Positions 1 to 6,125 of a stretch of DNA of 35,026 nt are shown one piece after another; the first letter of the stretch is position 1, and every line of letters starts with the position of its first letter. The notes under the pieces are model-generated. The model ran no database searches, had not been told where the DNA came from, and worked only from the letters and a program-made list of their open reading frames with translations. The position numbers and the translations under genes are program-made. Location of the stretch: the NCBI GenBank assembly GCA_027492915.1, contig JAPUDW010000427.1, forward strand, positions 1 through 35,026. The letters run 5' to 3'. This stretch comes from Bacteroidota bacterium. GTDB lineage: Bacteria > Chloroflexota > Anaerolineae > Aggregatilineales > Phototrophicaceae.

Positions 1-214
1 ACAGTACACAACCGTTTACAGCCAGAAGGTTGGGCGTCCGTTGTGGTATGGTTGGGGTTCGGATAGTAACGCGGGAATGCTGCGCGAGTTTGTCGATGCC
101 GTGGGTGGAAAACGCACCCCCGCCGTTACAGGGGAAGATGGCGTAAAAGCGGCTGAGATCGTCACCGCTGCCTATGAGTCCGCTGCCACTGGTCAGCCCG
201 TTAAACTGAATTAA
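1..214 (+). CDS. Gfo/Idh/MocA-family dehydrogenase, C-terminal fragment
   Basis: This is an open frame running in from the left edge (reading frame starts at base 2) to a TAA at 212-214, giving about 70 codons. The translated tail contains YGWGSDSNAGMLREFVDAV followed by RTPAVTGEDGVKAAEIV and an AYESAATGQPV end. That TGEDG-x-KAAEIV-x-AAYESA pattern is typical of the C-terminus of NAD(P)-dependent sugar or inositol dehydrogenases of the Gfo/Idh/MocA family. The Rossmann half lies outside the window, so neither cofactor nor substrate can be read. It is convergent with the flavoenzyme gene at 259-1209 and ends just before a terminator hairpin. The family call rests on the tail pattern only. Confidence 0.65.
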   Translation, partial: QYTTVYSQKVGRPLWYGWGSDSNAGMLREFVDAVGGKRTPAVTGEDGVKAAEIVTAAYESAATGQPVKLN

Positions 215-236
215 CGGATCGTTTTTAGATTCGAGA

Positions 237-260
237 AGCGGGGAGAAATCTCCGCTTTTT
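237..260 (+). terminator. Rho-independent terminator of the Gfo/Idh/MocA gene
   Basis: AGC, a two-G bulge, GGAG, loop AAAT, CTCC and GCT are followed directly by TTTTT. It sits 22 bases after the stop of the partial dehydrogenase. It overlaps the stop codon of the convergent gene on the other strand, where no T-run follows, so it should work only for the plus strand. Confidence 0.6.
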
Positions 261-1209
261 ATTGGGTTGTCACTTGCTCTGCGAGTATGACCACATCGGC
301 TGCACAGCCCCATGATAGGGTGTAGCCGATGCCACCGTGACCATAATTGTGAATGATGGTGCAATCTTCGGTGAGTTGTTCGCGTTCCAGCCGGACTTCA
401 TGACGACCGGGGCGCAGGCCGACGAATTCCGCGATAATGGGTGCTGAGCTAATTTCAGGCTGCGCGGCTTCACAGCGGCGCAGGATATCGACTGAATCCT
501 CTGCGTTGATCTCTAAATTCCAATTGTCTTTTTGGGAGATGCCACCGAGTATTACACCGTCTTTGCGCGGCAGAATGTAGGTGAAGGCATCGTCATCGTT
601 GAAGGCGGTGGTAATATGCGGCGCGGTGATTTTGATGACCTGCCCACGTACCGGATAGACTTGCGCATCATGGGCGACATGCCGAGCATAAACACCGGAA
701 CAGTTGACGATGAGCGGATGTTCAGGCACGAGTTCTTGTAGGTCTGTAATCGTGCGCTGCTGAATTTGACCGCCACCTTGCTTAAAGCGCTCAACGAGAT
801 AGTTCAGGTAGTGGGGTGTTTCGACAATCGGGATTTCGATCCAATAGCCGTCGGCGTATCCAACAGGCAGTTGTGATCGGGGAACACGCGCATAGAACGG
901 CAGCAGGTCTTTGTACCACGGTTCATCTACGGGTGAACCAAATACCTCTAACATGCGGAAGGTGGATACGCCGCAATAGTCGCCACTGGCGAGGCGCAGA
1001 TATTCTGCCAGCGAAATGGATGACCAGCGGTGACGTGATGAGTGGGTAGCCAGTTCGCCGCCGTACCAGTACGCCCCTGCTACCGCCGAGGTGAGGTTGG
1101 GCGGAAGGTCACGGGTGATGATGGTGACGTTAAAGCCGTGTTCTTGCAGGCGAATGGCCGAAGTAAGACCGATGACACCGCAGCCAACAACCGTGACAGA
1201 TTGAGACAT
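259..1209 (-). CDS. D-amino-acid oxidase-like FAD-dependent oxidoreductase
   Basis: 316 aa, close to the usual length of D-amino-acid oxidases. The N-terminus has the FAD-binding dinucleotide fold VVGCGVIG (GxGxxG, residues 9-14). Later come a YILPRKDGVILGG strand (from Y211), GLRPGR (264-269) followed by EVRLERE, and the C-terminal HNYGHGGIGYTLSWG (287-301). These match the DAO family, where the Arg in the RPxR stretch and a Tyr in YIxP bind the substrate carboxylate. Expected reaction: D-amino acid + O2 + H2O to 2-oxo acid, ammonia and peroxide. A D-aspartate or glycine oxidase-like specificity is not excluded. No signal peptide, so cytoplasmic. It starts one base after the stop of the permease gene (1211-2263), so it is the last gene of an ABC-transporter operon. 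The ATG at 1209 has an upstream GGATGAAG. Confidence 0.85.
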   Translation of the reverse strand: MSQSVTVVGCGVIGLTSAIRLQEHGFNVTIITRDLPPNLTSAVAGAYWYGGELATHSSRHRWSSISLAEYLRLASGDYCGVSTFRMLEVFGSPVDEPWYKDLLPFYARVPRSQLPVGYADGYWIEIPIVETPHYLNYLVERFKQGGGQIQQRTITDLQELVPEHPLIVNCSGVYARHVAHDAQVYPVRGQVIKITAPHITTAFNDDDAFTYILPRKDGVILGGISQKDNWNLEINAEDSVDILRRCEAAQPEISSAPIIAEFVGLRPGRHEVRLEREQLTEDCTIIHNYGHGGIGYTLSWGCAADVVILAEQVTTQ

Positions 1210-1210
1210 G

Positions 1211-2263
1211 TTACTTCATCCCTGTAGTGGCGATACCCGTCGTAATATAACGCTGGAGAAAAGCAAATGCGATGGTGACAGGCAGCAGGGTTAGGACGGT
1301 CATTGCTAGAACGAGATCCCACTGCGTATTAAACTCGCCTTGAAACGAGTTGAGGCCGACTTGCAGCGTAAACAGGTTGTTGCGGCTGAGTACGATCAGC
1401 GGCCAGAGGAAATCATTCCAGCGCCACATGACCGAGAATATAGCGAGTACGGCGAGGGCAGGGCCAGCCAGCGGCAGTACGATTTGCCAGTAAATGCGCC
1501 ACTCGCTCGCGCCGTCAATTCGTGCCGAGTCCAGCAGTTCGTCGGGGATGGTGAGCATGTACTGCCGCAGCAGGAAAACACCCGTCGGTGTGGCAGCGGC
1601 GGGAACAATGACACCGAGCAGGTTATTCGTCCAACCGATTTCGCTGATAACTAAAAACACCGGAATAAGAATAACTGACAGCGGAATCATCAAGGTGCTG
1701 ATGATGATTATGAAGATCAGGTTACGGCCTTTGAATTGATATTTGCTGAGGCCGAAGGCAGCCATGCTGTTGACGAGGAGGGTGAGGATGGTGGCGAAGA
1801 TTGTAACGCCGAGCGTGTTGCGGAAATACGTCCAAAAGTCGAAGGCTTGCATACCGCGCGTGTAATTATCGAACCCAAATGCAAGGGACTCAATTGGCTC
1901 ACGCTGGTCAAGTTTGACCTTGACGATGGTGTCTGGTGCGGCGGGGTCTACCATTTGCGCTTCGAGGCCGATGCGCGAGACTTGTGCGAGCTGGCGCACC
2001 GTGCCATCTTCCATCGTGACGTTAAAGAGTTCAAGCGGCTTTTCGTATCCAGCGACAGTGACAGTTTGCTGTTGATAGGGCAGCAGCGTAGGCGGGAAAC
2101 GTACCAACTGCGACTGCGGCTTGAATGATGAGAGTACCAGCCAGATGAGCGGCCCTGCCATAACGACCGTACCGAGCGATAAATAGATGTAGGTGGCTAG
2201 ATCGCTGCGGGTAAGGCCAAATTGATTTCTTGTTTGGGTGAGGAAGTTGTAGACGGTTCTCAC
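1211..2263 (-). CDS. CUT1-type ABC transporter permease (MalG-like) with extra extracytoplasmic segment
   Basis: 350 aa inner-membrane permease. The first membrane segment (about residues 23-45) ends in SSFKPQ, as in MalG-type proteins. The cytoplasmic EAA loop is present near the C-terminus (ELLDSARIDGASEWRIYW then IVLPL), the coupling site for the ATPase. The protein is about 65-70 aa longer than common CUT1 permeases. The excess lies between FPPTLLP (about 56-62) and FDNYTRG (about 131-137), so it would form an extracytoplasmic insert after the first membrane segment. The start is a GTG with GAGGAA five bases upstream. The GTGA overlaps the stop of the upstream permease by four bases, showing tight coupling. 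Downstream the DAO-like gene follows after one base. The substrate is unknown: CUT1 members mostly carry sugars, but the DAO neighbour leaves this open. Confidence 0.88.
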   Translation of the reverse strand: MRTVYNFLTQTRNQFGLTRSDLATYIYLSLGTVVMAGPLIWLVLSSFKPQSQLVRFPPTLLPYQQQTVTVAGYEKPLELFNVTMEDGTVRQLAQVSRIGLEAQMVDPAAPDTIVKVKLDQREPIESLAFGFDNYTRGMQAFDFWTYFRNTLGVTIFATILTLLVNSMAAFGLSKYQFKGRNLIFIIIISTLMIPLSVILIPVFLVISEIGWTNNLLGVIVPAAATPTGVFLLRQYMLTIPDELLDSARIDGASEWRIYWQIVLPLAGPALAVLAIFSVMWRWNDFLWPLIVLSRNNLFTLQVGLNSFQGEFNTQWDLVLAMTVLTLLPVTIAFAFLQRYITTGIATTGMK

Positions 2264-3291
2264 GTGTTTTCCTCGGTTCGCCGCCCAAGGCGCAGCTGCG
2301 TAAGCGTGAGGATCATCAGCGCCGCAGCCAGCACGACCGAAGCAGCAGCGGCTAAACCTGCCTGACGGCTGGGGCTGGTGAAGCCCGTGTTATAGATGTA
2401 CTGCACGATATAGGTGGTGGCTGTGCCGGGGCCGCCGCCTGTGAGCGCGAAGGACTGGTCGAATACCTGCACGGCGCGGATGAGCGACAGCACCAGCACG
2501 ACGAGCATGGTGGGCATGAGCAGCGGCAGGGTGATATAGCGGAAGCTGTTGCGGTTGGAAGCACCGTCAATTTGCGCCGCTTCGTAATATTCGGGTGGGA
2601 TGGCTTGTAAACCAGCTAATAGGATGAGGGTGTAGAAACCCATTTGCGCCCAGATGCTGACGATGATGACCCAAATCCGCGCCCATTCGGGGTTGAGCAG
2701 AAAGGGTACACGCTCCCCGCCTAGGGCAACGATGATCGCATTCAGCACGCCGTCACGCTGCAAAATCCATTTCCAGATGAGTGCGACGACGACCGGCGAT
2801 AGGAGCACGGGATAAAAGAAGATGCTGCGGAAGAAACCCCGCGCTTTGATGCGTTGGTTCAGGGCAACGGCGGTGACGAGTGAAATGAGGACAATGCCCC
2901 CAACCTCGAACACCACATAGACACCGGTATTCCAAACGGCTCGCCAGAAAATATCCTGTTCGCAGGTGACAGGCTGGAGGAAGTTTTCGCAGGTGAGAAG
3001 CGTTGTGAAATTATTGGTGCCGACGAAAGGACGATCTTGCGGGAAGAAGTTGGTGCTGCCAGTGAAAGCATAATAGAAGTTCAGCAGCATGGGCAGCATG
3101 ATAAAAATGGCGAAGATGATGAGGTTCGGGAGGACGAAGAACCAGGCCATCTTTTGGGTGCCGAAGCGCCGCTGAATAGGTACAAATACCAATTCAACGG
3201 GGTGCATGATCCAGTCCAGCACTTCAGTCAACCAGTCAGGTCGGCGGCGGCGGTAAGCGGTTGAACTTTTCGTGACAGGGACACTTGCCAT
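2260..3291 (-). CDS. CUT1-type ABC transporter permease (MalF/UgpA-like)
   Basis: 343 aa with about six hydrophobic segments and the EAA coupling loop EYYEAAQIDGASNRNSFRY followed by ITLPLLMPT. A possible TTG start lies at 3309 (adding MSEECL). The GAGGAA ribosome-binding site, however, falls inside that extension and seven bases before the ATG at 3291, so I start the gene at 3291. It has a basic, partly amphipathic N-terminus of about 45 residues before the first membrane segment. It lies between the solute-binding-protein gene (stop at 3366) and the MalG-like partner, whose GTG overlaps this stop. No ATP-binding subunit is encoded nearby. Confidence 0.88.
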   Translation of the reverse strand: MASVPVTKSSTAYRRRRPDWLTEVLDWIMHPVELVFVPIQRRFGTQKMAWFFVLPNLIIFAIFIMLPMLLNFYYAFTGSTNFFPQDRPFVGTNNFTTLLTCENFLQPVTCEQDIFWRAVWNTGVYVVFEVGGIVLISLVTAVALNQRIKARGFFRSIFFYPVLLSPVVVALIWKWILQRDGVLNAIIVALGGERVPFLLNPEWARIWVIIVSIWAQMGFYTLILLAGLQAIPPEYYEAAQIDGASNRNSFRYITLPLLMPTMLVVLVLSLIRAVQVFDQSFALTGGGPGTATTYIVQYIYNTGFTSPSRQAGLAAAASVVLAAALMILTLTQLRLGRRTEENT

Positions 3292-3318
3292 CAGGCATTC
3301 CTCGGACAATTAGTTATC

Positions 3319-3351
3319 GGGGAGCGGTCATCCTATTAGAAGCCGCACCCC
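3319..3351 (-). other. Intercistronic stem-loop between solute-binding-protein and permease genes
   Basis: GGGG-A-GCGG and CCGC-A-CCCC pair as 4+4 bp around an A/A mismatch with a 15-base loop. No T-run follows, so it is not a classical terminator. Its position right after the binding-protein gene suggests a 3' mRNA-stabilising or partial-termination element that lowers permease expression (inference). Confidence 0.45.
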
Positions 3352-3365
3352 TAAACAAGAGCTAG

Positions 3366-4652
3366 TTAGCCAGCTTCGGTGGCGGCAATCGCGTCGTCCA
3401 CATCTTTTTGGATGGCGATGATGGCATCATCCAAGGAGAGTTCACCCGCGATGACCTGTGCCAACCGACCATCAATCGGGCGGTTGTAGGTGAAGGCGTA
3501 CTTGCTGTATTGCAGCTTGTAAGCCTGTTCGTCGATCTTGGGGATTTCCAGTGAAAGCTGGTTCAGGATTTCAGCGTTATCGGCGTATTCCAAACCTGCT
3601 TCTGCGAGTCCCAAATGACCGGGGAGGAACGAGGACTTCACGCTGAATTCAGCAAGCACATCTTCTTGGGTCAAGAAGTCCAAGAGGTTGGCGACTTCTT
3701 GCGGGTGCTGGGTTCCAGCGAAACCGACCAAGAGTGAACCACCGGGGCTGCCCGTGCTGCCACCGGGGCCGCTGGGGTTGGGAACGGCTGACCAGTCAAA
3801 AGTGTCGCCGATGCCGGTTGCTAAACCACCGACCGCAAAGCTGCCGCTGTAGAGAAATACGACCTGACCATTAATGAACTGTTCGCGCGCTAGACGTGGG
3901 CCATCGGGCAAGTTCGCCCAAATGGCGGGATCGCTGATGCCGTTCTGGTGCCAGTCGATGATGGATTGCGCGGCGGTGCGGAAGCCAGCGGAATCGACCG
4001 TGAAAGCACCGTCTGCATTAAACCACTCGCCACCTTCTGAAATGGAAAAGCCCCAGAAGCGGTGACCACGCGGTTCGTAGGCGATGGCGAAGGGTGTGCC
4101 GGTTGCATCCGCGACCTGCTTGGAAACGTCAGCCCATTCTTGCCATGTCACATCTTCTTTAGTGTCGCTGGGTATTTCGATACCTGCCTGTTCGAACAGG
4201 GTGCGGTTGACGAAGGGTGCGGTGATGGTGAAGCCGAGGGGGAAGCCGTAGATGCCGGTATCGTTTGCATCGACTCGCAGCGAGTTCAATACATCATTAC
4301 TAAAACTTTCTGTCCAGTAAGCGGCATCCTTGACCAGCGGTGTGATGTCGAGGTAGGTGCCAGCGAAACGGAAGCCATCGTTGACGCGGGCGAGGTCGGG
4401 CGGCGAACCGGACTCGACCTGTGCTTGAATGGTGGAGTGGTAAACGTTCGGGTCTGCATAACCCACATCATCGACAATGACCGTGACACCGGGGTTGGCG
4501 GCTTCAAATGCGTCGAGCGCAGTACGCAGCGCTTCGCCTTCCGTACCATCGTTATACCATGTGATGCGCAGTTCGACCGGCTCTTGACCGTTGACCGCGA
4601 CCACGCTGAGCAGCAGCAGTGCTACTGTTAATAAAATACCTAATTTCCTCAT
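3366..4652 (-). CDS. ABC transporter solute-binding protein, family 1 (CUT1 type)
   Basis: 428 aa secreted binding protein. It has a signal peptide MRKLGILLTVALLLLSVVAV with probable cleavage near NGQ and no lipobox Cys. The mature part begins with VELRITWYNDGTEGEAL. It then shows the family-1 pattern of a helix ending in AFEAANPGVTV and SGSPPDLARVNDGF. Later GGSLLVGFAGTQHPQEVANLLDFLT matches the second-lobe hinge region of sugar-binding proteins. It is first in an operon with two permeases and the DAO-like flavoenzyme. The ATG at 4652 has AAGGAG nine bases upstream. A promoter lies about 95-125 bases upstream. The ligand cannot be deduced; the operon partner makes an amino-group-bearing ligand possible. 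Confidence 0.88.
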   Translation of the reverse strand: MRKLGILLTVALLLLSVVAVNGQEPVELRITWYNDGTEGEALRTALDAFEAANPGVTVIVDDVGYADPNVYHSTIQAQVESGSPPDLARVNDGFRFAGTYLDITPLVKDAAYWTESFSNDVLNSLRVDANDTGIYGFPLGFTITAPFVNRTLFEQAGIEIPSDTKEDVTWQEWADVSKQVADATGTPFAIAYEPRGHRFWGFSISEGGEWFNADGAFTVDSAGFRTAAQSIIDWHQNGISDPAIWANLPDGPRLAREQFINGQVVFLYSGSFAVGGLATGIGDTFDWSAVPNPSGPGGSTGSPGGSLLVGFAGTQHPQEVANLLDFLTQEDVLAEFSVKSSFLPGHLGLAEAGLEYADNAEILNQLSLEIPKIDEQAYKLQYSKYAFTYNRPIDGRLAQVIAGELSLDDAIIAIQKDVDDAIAATEAG

Positions 4653-4734
4653 CTAAAAGTCTCCTTGAGCTAATTACAAAAGTGGGTCAGCAGCTTCAAC
4701 GACTGCCCATAACCACGTTACTATCCATAAGGTA

Positions 4735-4759
4735 ATAAGCGTCCAAAATTATCGCTTAT
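4735..4759. promoter_or_regulatory. Inverted repeat over the -10 region, candidate operator
   Basis: ATAAGCG and CGCTTAT are separated by 11 bases. The repeat covers the -10 box and predicted start of the minus-strand promoter at 4748-4776, the placement expected for a repressor site. No second copy was found in the window. Confidence 0.35.
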
Positions 4760-4776
4760 GCCCCTATTGATTGCAA
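4748..4776 (-). promoter_or_regulatory. Sigma70-like promoter of the binding-protein/permease/DAO operon
   Basis: On the minus strand TTGCAA (-35, at 4771-4776) and GATAAT (-10, at 4748-4753) are separated by exactly 17 bases. Predicted transcription start is about 4741, leaving a leader of about 90 bases before the ATG at 4652. Confidence 0.5.
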
Positions 4777-5200
4777 ACAGACATGGTATGCAGCAGGTTC
4801 GAGCAGGGTATTCACTAATCGTTGTAACACGATCCCCGCATATTGGACACACCCATTTAACCAGACGTTACACAACCGTTAACCCGATTTTGGAAAGCAG
4901 TCGTTTGGGGGTATTTTATGCAACCTTCGCAGTTCCACATTGTGCCCCTCGTTTGTCTATACATGCCAAAGCTTAACAGAGCACGTTGTACAGTTTTTGC
5001 CGTTTAATATCTTAATAATTGTGTAAACTCATCATAATTTGAGATGTCGATAAAATGAGGCGATATGCTGGATAAAGCCGAGCAAACAGGTTAAAGTATT
5101 AGGAACCACAGGTCGTCTGGCAAACGAGATGGCGCTGGGTAATAACCCCAACGAAAAGTGCCTGTTGGTTTACCTATAAAATGAGTCATTGAGGTAAGCC

Positions 5201-6115
5201 ATGAAACTTTGGAACCATTACCATACACCGCATACGGTTGATGAAGCCCTCCAACTGCTGAGTGATTATGAGGGACGAGCGCGGATCGTCGCTGGCGGAA
5301 CCGATTTGCTGGTAGATGCCCGCGCCGAAATTGCATTTGAACCCCATGAAGCCTTAATCGACATCACACATATCCCCGAACTGCTCAACATCCGCAAGGA
5401 AGGTGACCATATTTCGATTGGCGCAGGGGTGACACACACCACTATTGTGAAGTCACAGGCGATTGCTGACGGCGCGACGTGCCTTGTCGAAAGCTGCGGC
5501 GTGGTGGGTGGGCCGCAGGTGCGGAATGTAGCAACGCTCGGCGGTAATGTCGCCCACGCACTACCAGCCGGCGACGGGACAACCTCGCTGGTGGCGCTGG
5601 CTGCCGAAGTCGAAGTTTTCCATGAAGGGCAGCGTAAATGGCTGCCGGTGTGCGATGTTTTCTTAGGGCCGGGAAGGTCGCTTCTAGAAATCGGACGCGA
5701 CCTACTGCTTGGCTTCCGTTTCAAGCAAACAGGACGGGGTGAAGCGACTGCTTTTAAACGCATTATGCGCCCGCAAGGCGTAGCGCTACCGATTATGGGC
5801 TGTGCCGTTTGGGTCAAGCTTGACCCCATGTCAGCCAATTACGAGGCGGCGCGAATTAGTATCGCGCCGATTGGGCCGAAGCCGGGACGCGCAAGTGAAG
5901 TGGAGGCAGAACTCGTCGGTAAAGCTGTAAATGGTGATACCATAGAGTCAGTCGCGGCCTTCGCACAAACCGTTTTGCATCCACGTACTAGTAAATACCG
6001 CGCGACCGAAGATTACCGGAGTGAAATGATTAGTGTGCTGCTGCGGCGCACCCTCACGCTGGCGACCGAACGGGCGCGCACAGGTACGGCAGTTCCTGAA
6101 GGTGTAGGGGTTTAG
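5201..6115 (+). CDS. Molybdenum hydroxylase FAD-binding subunit (CoxM/XdhB-like)
   Basis: 304 aa, the usual size for the medium FAD subunit of the xanthine dehydrogenase/CO dehydrogenase superfamily. Residues 28-36 RIVAGGTDL and 107-116 VRNVATLGGN are the two FAD-pyrophosphate loops of this family. HALPAGDG follows where many members have NASPAAD. The C-terminal part (about 190-300) matches the CO-dehydrogenase flavoprotein C-terminal domain, ending in RATEDYRSEMISVLLRRTL. The subunit would pass electrons from the Fe-S clusters of the next gene product to NAD+ or another acceptor. GAGG precedes the ATG, and the fused Fe-S/molybdopterin gene starts ten bases after the stop, so the two are cotranscribed. 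The substrate cannot be read from this subunit. Confidence 0.9.
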   Translation: MKLWNHYHTPHTVDEALQLLSDYEGRARIVAGGTDLLVDARAEIAFEPHEALIDITHIPELLNIRKEGDHISIGAGVTHTTIVKSQAIADGATCLVESCGVVGGPQVRNVATLGGNVAHALPAGDGTTSLVALAAEVEVFHEGQRKWLPVCDVFLGPGRSLLEIGRDLLLGFRFKQTGRGEATAFKRIMRPQGVALPIMGCAVWVKLDPMSANYEAARISIAPIGPKPGRASEVEAELVGKAVNGDTIESVAAFAQTVLHPRTSKYRATEDYRSEMISVLLRRTLTLATERARTGTAVPEGVGV

Positions 6116-6125
6116 GAGTTTACCA

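Larger units (their letters stand above)
4653..5200. other. Divergent intergenic region between the binding-protein operon and the molybdenum hydroxylase genes
   Basis: 548 bases without a credible gene; the short open frames here lack ribosome sites and family features. It holds a good minus-strand promoter and an inverted repeat (listed separately). AT-rich stretches around 5000-5070 and TATAAA at about 5171-5176 could belong to a plus-strand promoter, but I found no convincing -35/-10 pair. GAGG just before the ATG at 5201 is the ribosome site. No molybdenum-cofactor riboswitch was recognised. Confidence 0.5.

Noticed and set aside
4758-4976. 72-codon plus-strand frame in the divergent intergenic region
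   Set aside because: No ribosome site, overlaps the minus-strand promoter and its -10/-35 boxes, no family features.
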